This document shows, piece by piece, positions 1 through 7,845 of a stretch of DNA of 17,377 nucleotides (position 1 is the stretch's first letter; the number at the start of each line of letters is the position of its first letter). The position numbers were made by a program, and so were the translations under genes. This DNA is from Anaerolineae bacterium (GTDB lineage: Bacteria > Chloroflexota > Anaerolineae > B4-G1 > SLSP01). The notes under the pieces are model-generated. The model was not told the DNA's origin. It did no database searches and saw nothing but the letters and a program-made list of their open reading frames with translations. The stretch is from NCBI GenBank assembly GCA_016927095.1, contig JAFGNI010000114.1, positions 1 through 17,377 on the forward strand, read 5' to 3'.

Positions 1-759
1 GCCAGCAAGGTCTCCCACAACCACATGCGCCCCGCCGACCTCAGGGCTGCCTGCGAACGCAGCCTCGCCTATCTGCAGACTGACTACATCGACGTCTACT
101 ACCTGCACTGGCCCAACTGGGACATACCTTTCGAGGAGACGATGGGCGAGATGCAGCGCCTCAAAGACGAGGGTAAGGTCCGGTTTGTCGGCTGCTCCAA
201 CTTCGGCGTCCGTGACCTGAAGGACCTTCTGGCCATCCGCCATGTCGAGGTCAACCAGTTGGCTTACAACCTGCTCTTCCGTGCCATTGAACACGAGATT
301 GTGCCGATGTGCCTAGCGCATGATGTGAGCATTGCGCCGTACAGCCCCATGTTGCACGGCATCCTCACCGGCAAGTTCGAGACCATCGATGACATTCCTG
401 ATGGGCGCGCCCGCACGCGTCACTTCTCCTCGGAGGCACGACCGATGACGCGCCATGGTGGTCCAGGCCATGAGGCTGAGACCGCCCAAGCCCTCTCCAG
501 CATCCGCGGGATTGCCGCAGAGGTGGGTGTGTCGATGGCCCAGCTCTCGCTAGCGTGGTTACTGAAGAAGCCCGGGGTCACAACGGTGATCGCTGGTGCA
601 CGGAATCCACAGCAGATCAGGTCGAATGCCCAGGCTGCAGCGCTCGACCTCTCCTCTGACGTCGTAGCGGCATTGGACGCCGCTACGGAACCTCTCAAGG
701 TGGCATTCGGGACGAACGCCGATATGTGGGAAAACGACGAGAATAACCGGATTAGGTAG
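1..759 (+). CDS. Aldo/keto reductase, 5'-truncated by window edge
   Basis: NAD(P)H-dependent reductase or dehydrogenase of the aldo/keto reductase superfamily, cytoplasmic; substrate unknown, probably a sugar or aldehyde given the neighbours. The reading frame is open from base 1, so the first ATG at 25 is internal: the residues before it (ASKVSHNH) carry the catalytic-lysine strand (K3 of the visible part). Also seen are the catalytic His in YYLHWPN (H36), the GCSNFG turn (64-69), the QLAYNLL strand (86-92), APYSPM (112-117) and the C-terminal cofactor segment GVTTVIAGARN (192-202). The N-terminal strand with the catalytic Asp and Tyr lies outside the window; roughly 60-75 residues are missing by comparison with the family. 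It lies upstream of a zinc dehydrogenase across a roughly 100-base gap holding an octamer repeat hairpin. The family call is firm, the substrate is not. Confidence 0.93.
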   Translation, partial: ASKVSHNHMRPADLRAACERSLAYLQTDYIDVYYLHWPNWDIPFEETMGEMQRLKDEGKVRFVGCSNFGVRDLKDLLAIRHVEVNQLAYNLLFRAIEHEIVPMCLAHDVSIAPYSPMLHGILTGKFETIDDIPDGRARTRHFSSEARPMTRHGGPGHEAETAQALSSIRGIAAEVGVSMAQLSLAWLLKKPGVTTVIAGARNPQQIRSNAQAAALDLSSDVVAALDAATEPLKVAFGTNADMWENDENNRIR

Positions 760-765
760 AAGGAC

Positions 766-837
766 GCGTTGGAACGTCCCAGCGTCTCAACGTTTGAACG
801 GATAAACGTGTAAACGTTCGAACGTTCGAACGGCGCC
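766..837 (+). repeat. Degenerate 8-bp tandem array forming a hairpin (array A1)
   Basis: Nine consecutive 8-base units in exact register; the first eight have CG at positions 2-3 and A at position 8 (examples ACGTTTGA at 790, ACGTTCGA at 814 and 822). The last unit is degenerate. Bases 789-800 pair with 815-826 (11 Watson-Crick pairs plus one T.G wobble) around a 14-base loop. Bases 815-832 are also a perfect 18-base palindrome. It fills the gap between the aldo/keto reductase and the zinc dehydrogenase and ends just before the latter's Shine-Dalgarno. No T-run follows, so it is not a classical terminator. Bases 13523-13578 have the same design. Confidence 0.85.
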
Positions 838-857
838 CTACACGCAAGGAGGATGTC

Positions 858-1928
858 ATGCACAACGCGCGTGCTGTTGGGCCGACCATGCGAGCGGCCG
901 GGCTTTTCGGACTGCACGATGTGCGCATCATTGAGGTGCCGTATCCAGGGCAGCCGGGACCCGGTGAGGTCCTCATCAAGGTGGCGGCGGTGGGGATCTG
1001 TGGATCGGACCACCACTATTACAACGAAGGCGCGATCGGCAGCGCTATCGTCGATGAGGGGATGATCATCGGTCATGAGTTCTCGGGGTGGGTAGCCGGT
1101 CTCGGCTCTGGGGTCACGAATCTTGAGATGGGCCAGTTGGTGGCGGTGGAACCCGCGATCCCCTGTGGTGTTTGCGAGTTCTGCCTCCAGGGTCATCCTA
1201 ACATCTGTCCGGACGTGCTCTTCTGCGGCTCGCCTAACCACGTGGGCGCGATGGCAGAGGCCATTGTGATGCCGGCGGAGAACTGCTTTCCGCTACCTGA
1301 CGATCTCACTCCGGTGGAAGGGGCGATGCTGGAGCCGCTTGGGGTGGCGATTCACACCGTAGACCTGGCACACCTCAGGGTTGGAGAGACGGTGGCAGTC
1401 CTCGGCGCTGGGCCCATCGGGCTCCTGACTGCGGCGGTAGCTCGGGCCAACGGTGCCGGCGCCGTCTATATGACTGAACCCGTGGCCGACCGGCGGGCCT
1501 TCGCACTCGACTACGCTGCGGACGCCGTCTTCGACCCTGCATCTGAGGATGTCGTGACCGCAATCCTCGATGCTACTGAGGGACGCGGTGTGGATGTTGC
1601 TTTTGAGGCGGCGGGGGCTGCCGAGACACCCGACCAAGCTGCGCGGGTAACCCGCCCGGGTGGCAAGGTCATCGTGGTTGGCATTCCTCACGATGACACT
1701 ATGACGATGAGTGCCGGAGTGGTCCGGCGCAAAGGCCTCACGATCAAGTTGGTCCGCCGGATGAAGCACACGTATCCGCGCGCTATTGAGCTCGTGCGCC
1801 GCGGCGTTGTCGACGTTGCCCAGATCGCCACACACCTCTTTCCCTTGGACGCCATCGGCCGTGCCTTCGCCGTCGTCGATGGCTACAACGATGGGGTTCT
1901 GCGGGCGGTGATACAGCTTGGCGAGTGA
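858..1928 (+). CDS. Zinc-dependent medium-chain dehydrogenase (sorbitol/polyol type)
   Basis: 356-residue cytoplasmic medium-chain dehydrogenase that should oxidise a polyol or sugar alcohol (or reduce the ketose) with NAD(H). The catalytic zinc site is visible: C48 in GICGSD, H73-E74 in GHE, and E159 in LEPLGVA. The structural zinc loop has four cysteines (C103, C106, C109, C117). The Rossmann motif GAGPIG is at 183-188, and an acidic residue at the end of the second strand (E207) favours NAD over NADP (inference). The C-terminal half, including a KHTYPRAIELV stretch, is like sorbitol/iditol-type enzymes; threonine dehydrogenase is the main alternative. The start at 858 is chosen for AAGGAGG at 846-852; M11 would be the more usual family start. 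The stop codon abuts the next reading frame, so it is probably cotranscribed with the following oxidoreductase. Confidence 0.92.
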   Translation: MHNARAVGPTMRAAGLFGLHDVRIIEVPYPGQPGPGEVLIKVAAVGICGSDHHYYNEGAIGSAIVDEGMIIGHEFSGWVAGLGSGVTNLEMGQLVAVEPAIPCGVCEFCLQGHPNICPDVLFCGSPNHVGAMAEAIVMPAENCFPLPDDLTPVEGAMLEPLGVAIHTVDLAHLRVGETVAVLGAGPIGLLTAAVARANGAGAVYMTEPVADRRAFALDYAADAVFDPASEDVVTAILDATEGRGVDVAFEAAGAAETPDQAARVTRPGGKVIVVGIPHDDTMTMSAGVVRRKGLTIKLVRRMKHTYPRAIELVRRGVVDVAQIATHLFPLDAIGRAFAVVDGYNDGVLRAVIQLGE

Positions 1929-1964
1929 GTGAACCAACGAGCAAGCGGGAAGGCAGAGGTGACT

Positions 1965-2978
1965 ATGCTAAGAGTTGGGATTGTCGGGATGGGGGGGATG
2001 GGATGGCAACACGCCCGGCGATATCCGTCGCTGCCTGAGGCAGAGGTAACGGCGATCGCTGATCTTATTCCAGAGCGGCTGGAGCCCCGGGGCAGTGTCC
2101 AGACCAATGTCTCAGACACGTCACCGGTAGTCATCCCTCCGGATGTGGTGCGGTATGGTGAGGGGCTGGATCTGATCCGTGATGCAGATGTGGATGTGGT
2201 CGATATCTGCCTGCCGACCTATTTGCACGCGGACTACGCGATTGCGGCTTTGGAAGCTGAGCGACACGTGATCTGCGAGAAACCGATGGCCCTCAATCCT
2301 GTAGATGCGGACCGTATGGTGGCAGCCGCGGAGCGCACCGGGTGCCTATTGATGATCGCGCAGGTGGTCCGCTTCTGGCCTGAGTATGAGTATCTGGCGG
2401 AGCTGTCCCGCTCACAGCGGTATGGTGCACTGCAGTCGCTGAACCTGTGGCGTGTGGGCGGGCGTCCCGGTTGGTCTCCGGACAACTGGTTTCTCGACCC
2501 CGCGCTCAGTGGCGGTGCTATTCTGGACCTGCACGTTCACGACGTGGACTACGCCAACGCCATCTTCGGCATGCCGGCCAGCATCTTCACGACTGGACGG
2601 CAGACGCAGGCGGCGAGGGCCTACGACGTGGTCCACGCGTGCTTCAACTACGAGACGGGCCCCCAGATCCACATGCACGCCGGTTGGGCTGTGGGAAAGA
2701 TCCCCTTTACGGCTGGCTTCGAAGCATGGTTTGATGAGGCTTTCGTGCGATATACGTCGGGGACGCTCCAGGTGTTTCCAGAGGGCCACGACGGTGAACC
2801 GTTGATGCCGACCTTTGATAGCCCGGATGGGTACCTGAACGAGATGGCTTACTTCTTGGATTGCGTGTCAACGGGGACACAGCCTGTCCGCTGCACACCC
2901 GCGTCGACCCGCGACACGCTCGTGCTCATCGCCCGGGAGCTTGAGTCGGCGAAAACCGGCCAGGTTGTCCATCCTTGA
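1965..2978 (+). CDS. Gfo/Idh/MocA family oxidoreductase (first copy)
   Basis: 337-residue NAD(P)-dependent sugar or cyclitol dehydrogenase of the Gfo/Idh/MocA family, probably cytoplasmic. The N-terminal Rossmann motif is GIVGMGGMG, directly after the start. The family signature CEKP has its catalytic lysine at K106. The C-terminal domain opens with GGAILDLHVHDVD (about 183-195), which holds the usual Asp and His (H192) near the substrate. The frame is open back to a GTG at 1929 immediately after the upstream stop, but the extra 12 residues are not family-like, so ATG 1965 is preferred; GTG 1959 is also possible. The stretch 1921-1952 of 8-base words looks like a degenerate repeat. The substrate cannot be read from sequence; pairing with isomerase barrels suggests sugar oxidation at a ring carbon. 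Confidence 0.9.
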   Translation: MLRVGIVGMGGMGWQHARRYPSLPEAEVTAIADLIPERLEPRGSVQTNVSDTSPVVIPPDVVRYGEGLDLIRDADVDVVDICLPTYLHADYAIAALEAERHVICEKPMALNPVDADRMVAAAERTGCLLMIAQVVRFWPEYEYLAELSRSQRYGALQSLNLWRVGGRPGWSPDNWFLDPALSGGAILDLHVHDVDYANAIFGMPASIFTTGRQTQAARAYDVVHACFNYETGPQIHMHAGWAVGKIPFTAGFEAWFDEAFVRYTSGTLQVFPEGHDGEPLMPTFDSPDGYLNEMAYFLDCVSTGTQPVRCTPASTRDTLVLIARELESAKTGQVVHP

Positions 2979-3012
2979 GGTAGCTCGGCGGTTCGCGAGT
3001 AGAGATGAGGCC

Positions 3013-3090
3013 GGGAGTAAGAAGCAAGGAGACAGGAGTAAGCTGCGAGCCCAAGCTCTTCATCTTTGCTTCTGTCTCCCTATTACTCCC
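3013..3090 (+). repeat. Intergenic imperfect hairpin made of short repeated words (array B)
   Basis: The 171-base gap between the first Gfo/Idh/MocA gene and the first isomerase contains words of about 7 bases such as GGAGTAA (3014, 3035), GAAGCAA (3021) and GGAGACA (3028). Their complements lie downstream. Pairing blocks: 3013-3020 with 3083-3090, 3028-3035 with 3072-3079, 3036-3041 with 3066-3071 (two G.T wobbles), and an apical GAGC-ccaa-GCTC at 3047-3058. The wobbles fall in the + strand sense, favouring an RNA hairpin in the sense transcript. There is no trailing T-run. Confidence 0.75.
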
Positions 3091-3149
3091 ATACTGACTA
3101 ATGAGAGCTCATAGCTGACCGCAGTCTACCAACGAAAGGACGAATCCTT

Positions 3150-3974
3150 ATGGCTACAATGAAGCTCGGTGTGATGGCCCCGCTCGAGAAGGGGCCCGAA
3201 ACGACGATTCAGGAAGTCCACGACTTCGGATTGCCCAGTTGTCAGGTCGTCTGCTGGCAGCGGGATCTGCTGACCGACACCATGGCCGATCGCCTTGTCG
3301 CTGCGGCTACGGCGTATGACGTTGAGGTTACGACGATCTGGACCGGCGCCCCTGGACCGCATATCTGGGACTTCGTGAGAGGCCCCGTCTCGATTGGCCT
3401 CGTGCCACCGGCGTATCGAGCGGAACGCATTGAGATGCTGAAGGCCGGCGCCGACTTCGCGGCAAGAGCCGGCGTGCCCAGCATCACGACTCACGTTGGG
3501 TTCATCCCAGAGAATCTCACAGACCCGCTCTATTCCGGCCTGCTCGACGCGCTGCGCGAGATTGTGACCTACTGTGGGGAGCGCGGTCTCGACTTCTGGT
3601 TCGAGACCGGACAGGAGACGCCGGTCGTGATGCTGCGCGTCTTCGAGGACCTGGGTGTTGACAACCTTGGCATCAACCTCGACCCCGCCAATCTCCTTAT
3701 GTACGGCAAAGCGAACCCAGTGGATGCGCTGGACGTCTTCGGTCAGTTCGTTCGCGGCGTCCACGCGAAGGACGGCGAGTACCCGACCAATGGACGGGAG
3801 CTCGGCGTCGAGAAACCGTTGGGTGAAGGGCGCGTCAACTTCCCAGCGTTGATCGGCAAACTCAAGCAACTCGGCTATGCCGGTGCGCTGACCATCGAGC
3901 GCGAGATCAGCGGTCCGCAACAGATCAAGGATATCCGACACGCGATTGGCCTGCTTTCGGCGCTGGTGGGGTGA
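3150..3974 (+). CDS. Sugar phosphate isomerase/epimerase-family TIM barrel (first copy)
   Basis: 274-residue cytoplasmic metal-dependent TIM-barrel protein of the xylose isomerase-like / AP endonuclease 2 superfamily. Members interconvert keto and aldo sugars, epimerise ketoses, dehydrate inosose or act as keto-glycoside lyases. The four-ligand metal site of this fold is readable in order: E152 (WFETGQE), D178 (INLDPANLL), H205 (VHAKDG) and E250 (TIERE). A further His sits in ITTHVGF (H115), and GEGRVNFP (226-233) is the usual loop before the last strands. GAAAGGA at 3134-3140 supports the ATG at 3150. It follows a Gfo/Idh/MocA gene and precedes a short-chain dehydrogenase, the common arrangement in sugar and cyclitol degradation. 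The exact reaction is unknown. Confidence 0.9.
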   Translation: MATMKLGVMAPLEKGPETTIQEVHDFGLPSCQVVCWQRDLLTDTMADRLVAAATAYDVEVTTIWTGAPGPHIWDFVRGPVSIGLVPPAYRAERIEMLKAGADFAARAGVPSITTHVGFIPENLTDPLYSGLLDALREIVTYCGERGLDFWFETGQETPVVMLRVFEDLGVDNLGINLDPANLLMYGKANPVDALDVFGQFVRGVHAKDGEYPTNGRELGVEKPLGEGRVNFPALIGKLKQLGYAGALTIEREISGPQQIKDIRHAIGLLSALVG

Positions 3975-4095
3975 GAGGCCTCGGTCCGCGTAGGTCAGGT
4001 CGTCTCCCTGCGGTGCGGTGACCAGAGGTGGCTCCGGTTCTCCGGGTCAGCCTCTTTGATCTGTTCCGTGCTGTCCTCTAGGAAGGTGGAACGTG

Positions 4096-4866
4096 ATGGT
4101 ACTTGAGAAGTTCTCGTTAGCTGGGCAGGTGGGCATTGTCACCGGTGGAGGTCAGGGCTTGGGCAAGACCTTTTGCCACGCCTTTGCCGACGCCGGTGCG
4201 GATATCGTAGTTGCCGAGATCAACCCCGCGACGGGACCGACGACGGTTGACGAGCTCCGGGCAAAGGGGCGTCACGCGCTCTTCGTCCAGACCGACGTGC
4301 GGGACGAGGCCAGCGTCGCGGAGATGGTGGGAGCTGCGTTGGAGGAGTTCGGCAGGATTGACTTCCTGATGAACAACGCCGGTATCGTACAGCATCTGGA
4401 GGCCGAGAAGGTCGCGGCTGCCGATTGGCGCCGTGTACTGGACGTCAACCTGACGGGCGTTTTCCTCTGTAGCCAGGCTGTTGGCCGTCACATGATGGAG
4501 CGCCGGCAGGGTCGCATCATTAATATCGCCTCCATGTCTGGGCTGATCGTCAATATTCCACAATGCCAGGCCTCCTACAATGCTTCGAAGGCAGCCGTGA
4601 TCCATCTCACCAAGTCGCTCGCCTCGGAGTGGGCGCCCTACAACATCCGGGTGAATGCCATAGCGCCCGGCTATATGAACACGGCGATGGCTGCGCCCTT
4701 CTTTGAGGATCCGGATTATGGGGGCGTTTGGATCGACGCCATCCCGATGAAGCGCCCAGGGGAGCCTGAGGAGCTCGGGCCGGTGGCCGTCTTCCTAGCC
4801 TCGGAGGCCTCCAGCTATGTGACCGGTGCGACGATTGTCGTCGACGGCGGCTACACAATCTGGTGA
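4096..4866 (+). CDS. Short-chain dehydrogenase/reductase (SDR)
   Basis: 256-residue classical SDR, a cytoplasmic NAD(P)-dependent oxidoreductase of an alcohol or sugar. Cofactor motif TGGGQGLG is at residues 16-23 and NNAG at 93-96. The catalytic tetrad is N118 (DVNLTG), S146 (IASMSG), Y161 and K165 (YNASK). An acidic residue after the second strand (E41 in VVAEIN) suggests NAD preference (inference). The C-terminal VTGATIVVDGGY is typical. It resembles gluconate 5-dehydrogenase and sorbose reductase-like members, but 3-oxoacyl-type SDRs look similar. GGAAGGTGG at 4081-4089 fits ATG 4096 (6-base spacing) better than the GTG one codon earlier. The 121-base gap upstream has only weak stem potential (TGACC 4019 with GGTCA 4045). 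It ends the first sugar-gene run before a separate promoter. Confidence 0.92.
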   Translation: MVLEKFSLAGQVGIVTGGGQGLGKTFCHAFADAGADIVVAEINPATGPTTVDELRAKGRHALFVQTDVRDEASVAEMVGAALEEFGRIDFLMNNAGIVQHLEAEKVAAADWRRVLDVNLTGVFLCSQAVGRHMMERRQGRIINIASMSGLIVNIPQCQASYNASKAAVIHLTKSLASEWAPYNIRVNAIAPGYMNTAMAAPFFEDPDYGGVWIDAIPMKRPGEPEELGPVAVFLASEASSYVTGATIVVDGGYTIW

Positions 4867-4901
4867 TAGCTAGCGAAGACCTGTCCGCCCCATCGGTGAT
4901 G

Positions 4902-4910
4902 TGTTATACT
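4902..4910 (+). promoter_or_regulatory. Extended -10 promoter before the permease gene
   Basis: TGT-TATACT is a TGn extended -10 with a near-consensus hexamer at 4905-4910, about 70 bases upstream of the permease ATG. No convincing -35 lies 16-18 bases upstream, as expected for an extended -10 site. It is the best sigma70-type promoter seen in the gaps and suggests that the permease starts a new transcript. Confidence 0.55.
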
Positions 4911-4980
4911 TAGCGGGCGATTGCTCGAAAACAGCGCGGCTCTGCCGTGACCTATCAGGAATGGTGCTAGGTAAGTTACG

Positions 4981-7818
4981 ATGATCAAAGCTGTCTACAG
5001 ATTCTTTGGTGTCCTCCAGTTCGCGTTCGAGCGACTTGTACATAATCCCGGGCTGACCATACTGGCCCTGCTCGGCGTCATTCTCTCGGTTGGCCTAGTC
5101 AGCAATGCGGCCTTCTTTGCCCAAGCGGTTGATCAGGTGATTCTGGACCAGGAGTTAGGTGAGTTCAGCCGGATGACCGGACGCCCTCCCTTCTCCACCA
5201 GCGTGTACACGTTCCCGTCGAGCTCTAGCCCTATCTCACTTTCAATGGCTGAGGAACTTGCTCAGAATGTCGCTGGCACCCTCTCTGCCGAGGTTGGGCT
5301 GCCCCTGCGACATCTGGGTATGCAGGTACATAGTGGTAATATGATGCTGCAGCCCCGCGAGGGCGACACTCAGTGGGGTGAGGACGACGAGTTCCTGGGC
5401 GCCGTCGATATCGCCTATGTTGAGGATGTCCCAGACCAGATGGTGATCCTGGCGGGTGATCCCCTCGATGCCGACGGGGCCTCCGGTGAGGTCATCGACG
5501 TATGGATGCACACGCGACTTGCCGAGAAGATGGGCGTCAACATCGGCGAGGAGCTGGACATCGGCACGAACATCTTGGCAGACACGGTGCCAATCCGTAT
5601 CACCGGTATCTGGCGATCCCAGGATCCCGATGACGATTTTTGGTTTGAGAATCCTGACGCCACGTTGCAGAGCACGCTTCTGGTGCGGCGTAGCGACTAC
5701 ATCGATCGTGTCCAACCCCTGGTGCCGGCGAGAAGCTGGTATGTCGCCTGGCATATCATTCTGGATGACACGCACGTCTACCCGGAGCTGGCTCAGGACT
5801 ATCTGCAAGGCTTTGCCAGGGCCGAGGTGGTCATCAACAAGTACTTACCCAAGGCCCGCATCAACACACCTCCCCTCGATCCCCTCGACTCATTTGTCAC
5901 GCGGGGCGACACGTTGACGGTGCTGCTGTTGAGCTTCAACTTGCCCGCCCTGGGCTTCTTACTCTACTTCCTGGTGCTCTCATCGGCGATCATTGCGCAG
6001 TGGCAACAGCGCGAGACGGCGATGTTGGTGGGGCGCGGCATGCGTGCCACGAGCATATTAACTCTGACCTTTGTGGAGGAGCTGCTTCTTTTCATCGTTG
6101 GCTATCCTGTCGGCATAGCAGCTGGAATGTTCCTGGCTCGGGTGATGGGGAACACGGCAAGCTTCCTTTCCTTCACGTCCCGGTCGCCCTTACCGGTGGC
6201 ACTTCGTGGGCTGAACGTCCCGGTCACCCTCGCTGCGCTGGTAGTTACGTTGGTAGCGCGGCTGATCCCGGCTGCGCGCGCCACACGGTTGAGCGCGACC
6301 GACGTCGACCGTGCCCAGGCCCGCCCCACCAAGGGGCCTCTGTGGTACCGGGCCTATCTGGACTTCCTACTGCTGATCCCCACCTACTACGCGTATACGC
6401 AACTCAACCGGCGCGGTTCGCTGTCCACGCTCGTGGAGGAATCTCCCACAGACATCTATCAGGATCCCCTGCTGATCCTCGTGCCCGCGCTCTTCATCTT
6501 GACCGCAGGGCTGATGACGTTGCGCATCTTCCCTTGGGTGATGCGGGCCCTGGACTTCATCGCGAATCTCATCCCGTGGGCGACCCCGCATCTGGCGCTT
6601 CGCCAGCTTGGGCGTCGTAGCCACACCTATATCAACCCGCTGCTTCTCGTGATCGTCTCATTAGGCCTGGGTGTCTACACGCTTTCGATGGCCGCGAGCA
6701 TGGATCAGTGGTTGATAGACCGCATCTACTACGGCACTGGGACGGATCTTGCCTTCGGTGTGTTTCCCCCGGGCAATGATTCGGAGGCGGTCACGATCGT
6801 CAGTGGCGAGTGGATTCCGTTACCTGCCAATTTCGAAGAGGTGCCCGGTGTTGAGGCCGCCACACGTGTCGGCAGGTATCCGATGAGCACGCGGCTGATG
6901 ACCAGCGGCGACGTCCGGGGACGTTTCCTCGGTGTGGACCGCACCACCTTCCAACGTGTGTCTTGGTTCCGCGACGACTTCGCCAATGAGTCGCTCGGCG
7001 GGCTGATGAACAAGTTGGCGATGGCTCAGAATGCCATCCTCGTCTCGGAGGAGATCTACGAGGACAATGAGCTCTTCATTGGCGATGAGATCACCTTGCG
7101 CATTGGCGTCAACTATGAGTTCTACGTCGTGGATCAGTTCCAAGTGGTGGGAACCTTCAAGTACTTCCCGACAGTGTACGAAGATGAGGATATCACCTTC
7201 ATCGGCAACCTCGATCACCTGAACTTCTACATCGGCATGACGGCGCCGCATGACATCTGGATGCAGCTGGAGCCGGGATACCACGGCGAGGATGTTCTGA
7301 AGGCCATCCCGTCCTATCTCAACGTCGGTACGGGTAGAGCGGGTGACGCACCTGCGAAGATTGCCGAAGAGCAGGGCAAGTTCGAGCGCGTCGGCGTCTT
7401 TGGTACGCTCTCGGTCGGCTTCATGGCGGCGGTCGTCATGGCGATCATGGGCCTGCTGATCTACACGTATGCCTCGTTGCGCGAGCGCCTTCACCGCTTC
7501 ACGATTCTGCGTGCCGTCGGTCTCCTGCGCAGGCAGATCGCGGGACAGGTCGTGATGGAATACACGTTCCTGACGGCATACGGCTCGGCGGCTGGCGCGC
7601 TTATCGGTAAGTTCGCCTCAGATCTCTTCGTGCCCCTCTTCCAGTTTACCGGTGAGGAGGGCATACCGCTGCCGCCCCTTATTCCCGTCATCGCTGAAGG
7701 ACAGGTGCGCTACCTCGTGATTGGCTTTGTGGCAGCCATCCTGCTCCTTGAGGTCTTGGTCATCACGCGTGCGCTGTCGCGCCGCGCTTTCAGCATGCTG
7801 AAGGGTGTCTTCGGCTAG
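4981..7818 (+). CDS. Large double FtsX-type ABC transporter permease
   Basis: 945-residue inner-membrane protein of the FtsX/MacB/LolE-type ABC permease class, which couples cytoplasmic ATP hydrolysis to lipoprotein, peptide or surface-molecule handling outside the membrane. Two repeats are seen. The first has one membrane helix (about 25-50), a large extracytoplasmic domain (51-310), then helices near 313-340, 360-387 and 411-431. The second has a helix at 551-573, an extracytoplasmic domain (574-810), then 811-831, 855-880 and 911-930. One or two linking helices lie near 460-518. Coupling segments follow the helices: RETAMLVGRGMR (344-355) and TILRAVGLLRRQI (841-853), the latter close to the FtsX/LolE consensus. 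A weak AGGTAAG (4969-4975) precedes the ATG. No ATP-binding subunit is encoded anywhere in the window, so its partner must be elsewhere. The cargo is unknown. Confidence 0.88.
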   Translation: MIKAVYRFFGVLQFAFERLVHNPGLTILALLGVILSVGLVSNAAFFAQAVDQVILDQELGEFSRMTGRPPFSTSVYTFPSSSSPISLSMAEELAQNVAGTLSAEVGLPLRHLGMQVHSGNMMLQPREGDTQWGEDDEFLGAVDIAYVEDVPDQMVILAGDPLDADGASGEVIDVWMHTRLAEKMGVNIGEELDIGTNILADTVPIRITGIWRSQDPDDDFWFENPDATLQSTLLVRRSDYIDRVQPLVPARSWYVAWHIILDDTHVYPELAQDYLQGFARAEVVINKYLPKARINTPPLDPLDSFVTRGDTLTVLLLSFNLPALGFLLYFLVLSSAIIAQWQQRETAMLVGRGMRATSILTLTFVEELLLFIVGYPVGIAAGMFLARVMGNTASFLSFTSRSPLPVALRGLNVPVTLAALVVTLVARLIPAARATRLSATDVDRAQARPTKGPLWYRAYLDFLLLIPTYYAYTQLNRRGSLSTLVEESPTDIYQDPLLILVPALFILTAGLMTLRIFPWVMRALDFIANLIPWATPHLALRQLGRRSHTYINPLLLVIVSLGLGVYTLSMAASMDQWLIDRIYYGTGTDLAFGVFPPGNDSEAVTIVSGEWIPLPANFEEVPGVEAATRVGRYPMSTRLMTSGDVRGRFLGVDRTTFQRVSWFRDDFANESLGGLMNKLAMAQNAILVSEEIYEDNELFIGDEITLRIGVNYEFYVVDQFQVVGTFKYFPTVYEDEDITFIGNLDHLNFYIGMTAPHDIWMQLEPGYHGEDVLKAIPSYLNVGTGRAGDAPAKIAEEQGKFERVGVFGTLSVGFMAAVVMAIMGLLIYTYASLRERLHRFTILRAVGLLRRQIAGQVVMEYTFLTAYGSAAGALIGKFASDLFVPLFQFTGEEGIPLPPLIPVIAEGQVRYLVIGFVAAILLLEVLVITRALSRRAFSMLKGVFG

Positions 7819-7845
7819 GCTGAATCCACCATACAGGAGAGGGTC

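Noticed and set aside
766..837. CRISPR array or transcription-factor operator cluster
   Set aside because: Units are contiguous 8-mers with no spacers of about 30 bases. A regulator operator is possible but would not explain the unit register or the unrelated words in other gaps.
420..1241. 273-codon minus-strand open frame across the end of the reductase, array A1 and the zinc dehydrogenase
   Set aside because: It spans two well-supported genes and the repeat array, and its translation is low in family-like motifs.
3975..4095. Terminator in the gap before the SDR gene
   Set aside because: Only short competing stems (CCGG/CCGG, TGACC/GGTCA) that overlap each other, with just three T residues after; too weak to call.
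6000..6620. 206-codon + strand open frame inside the permease gene
   Set aside because: It is in another frame within a continuous membrane-protein frame that has proper helices and coupling motifs.
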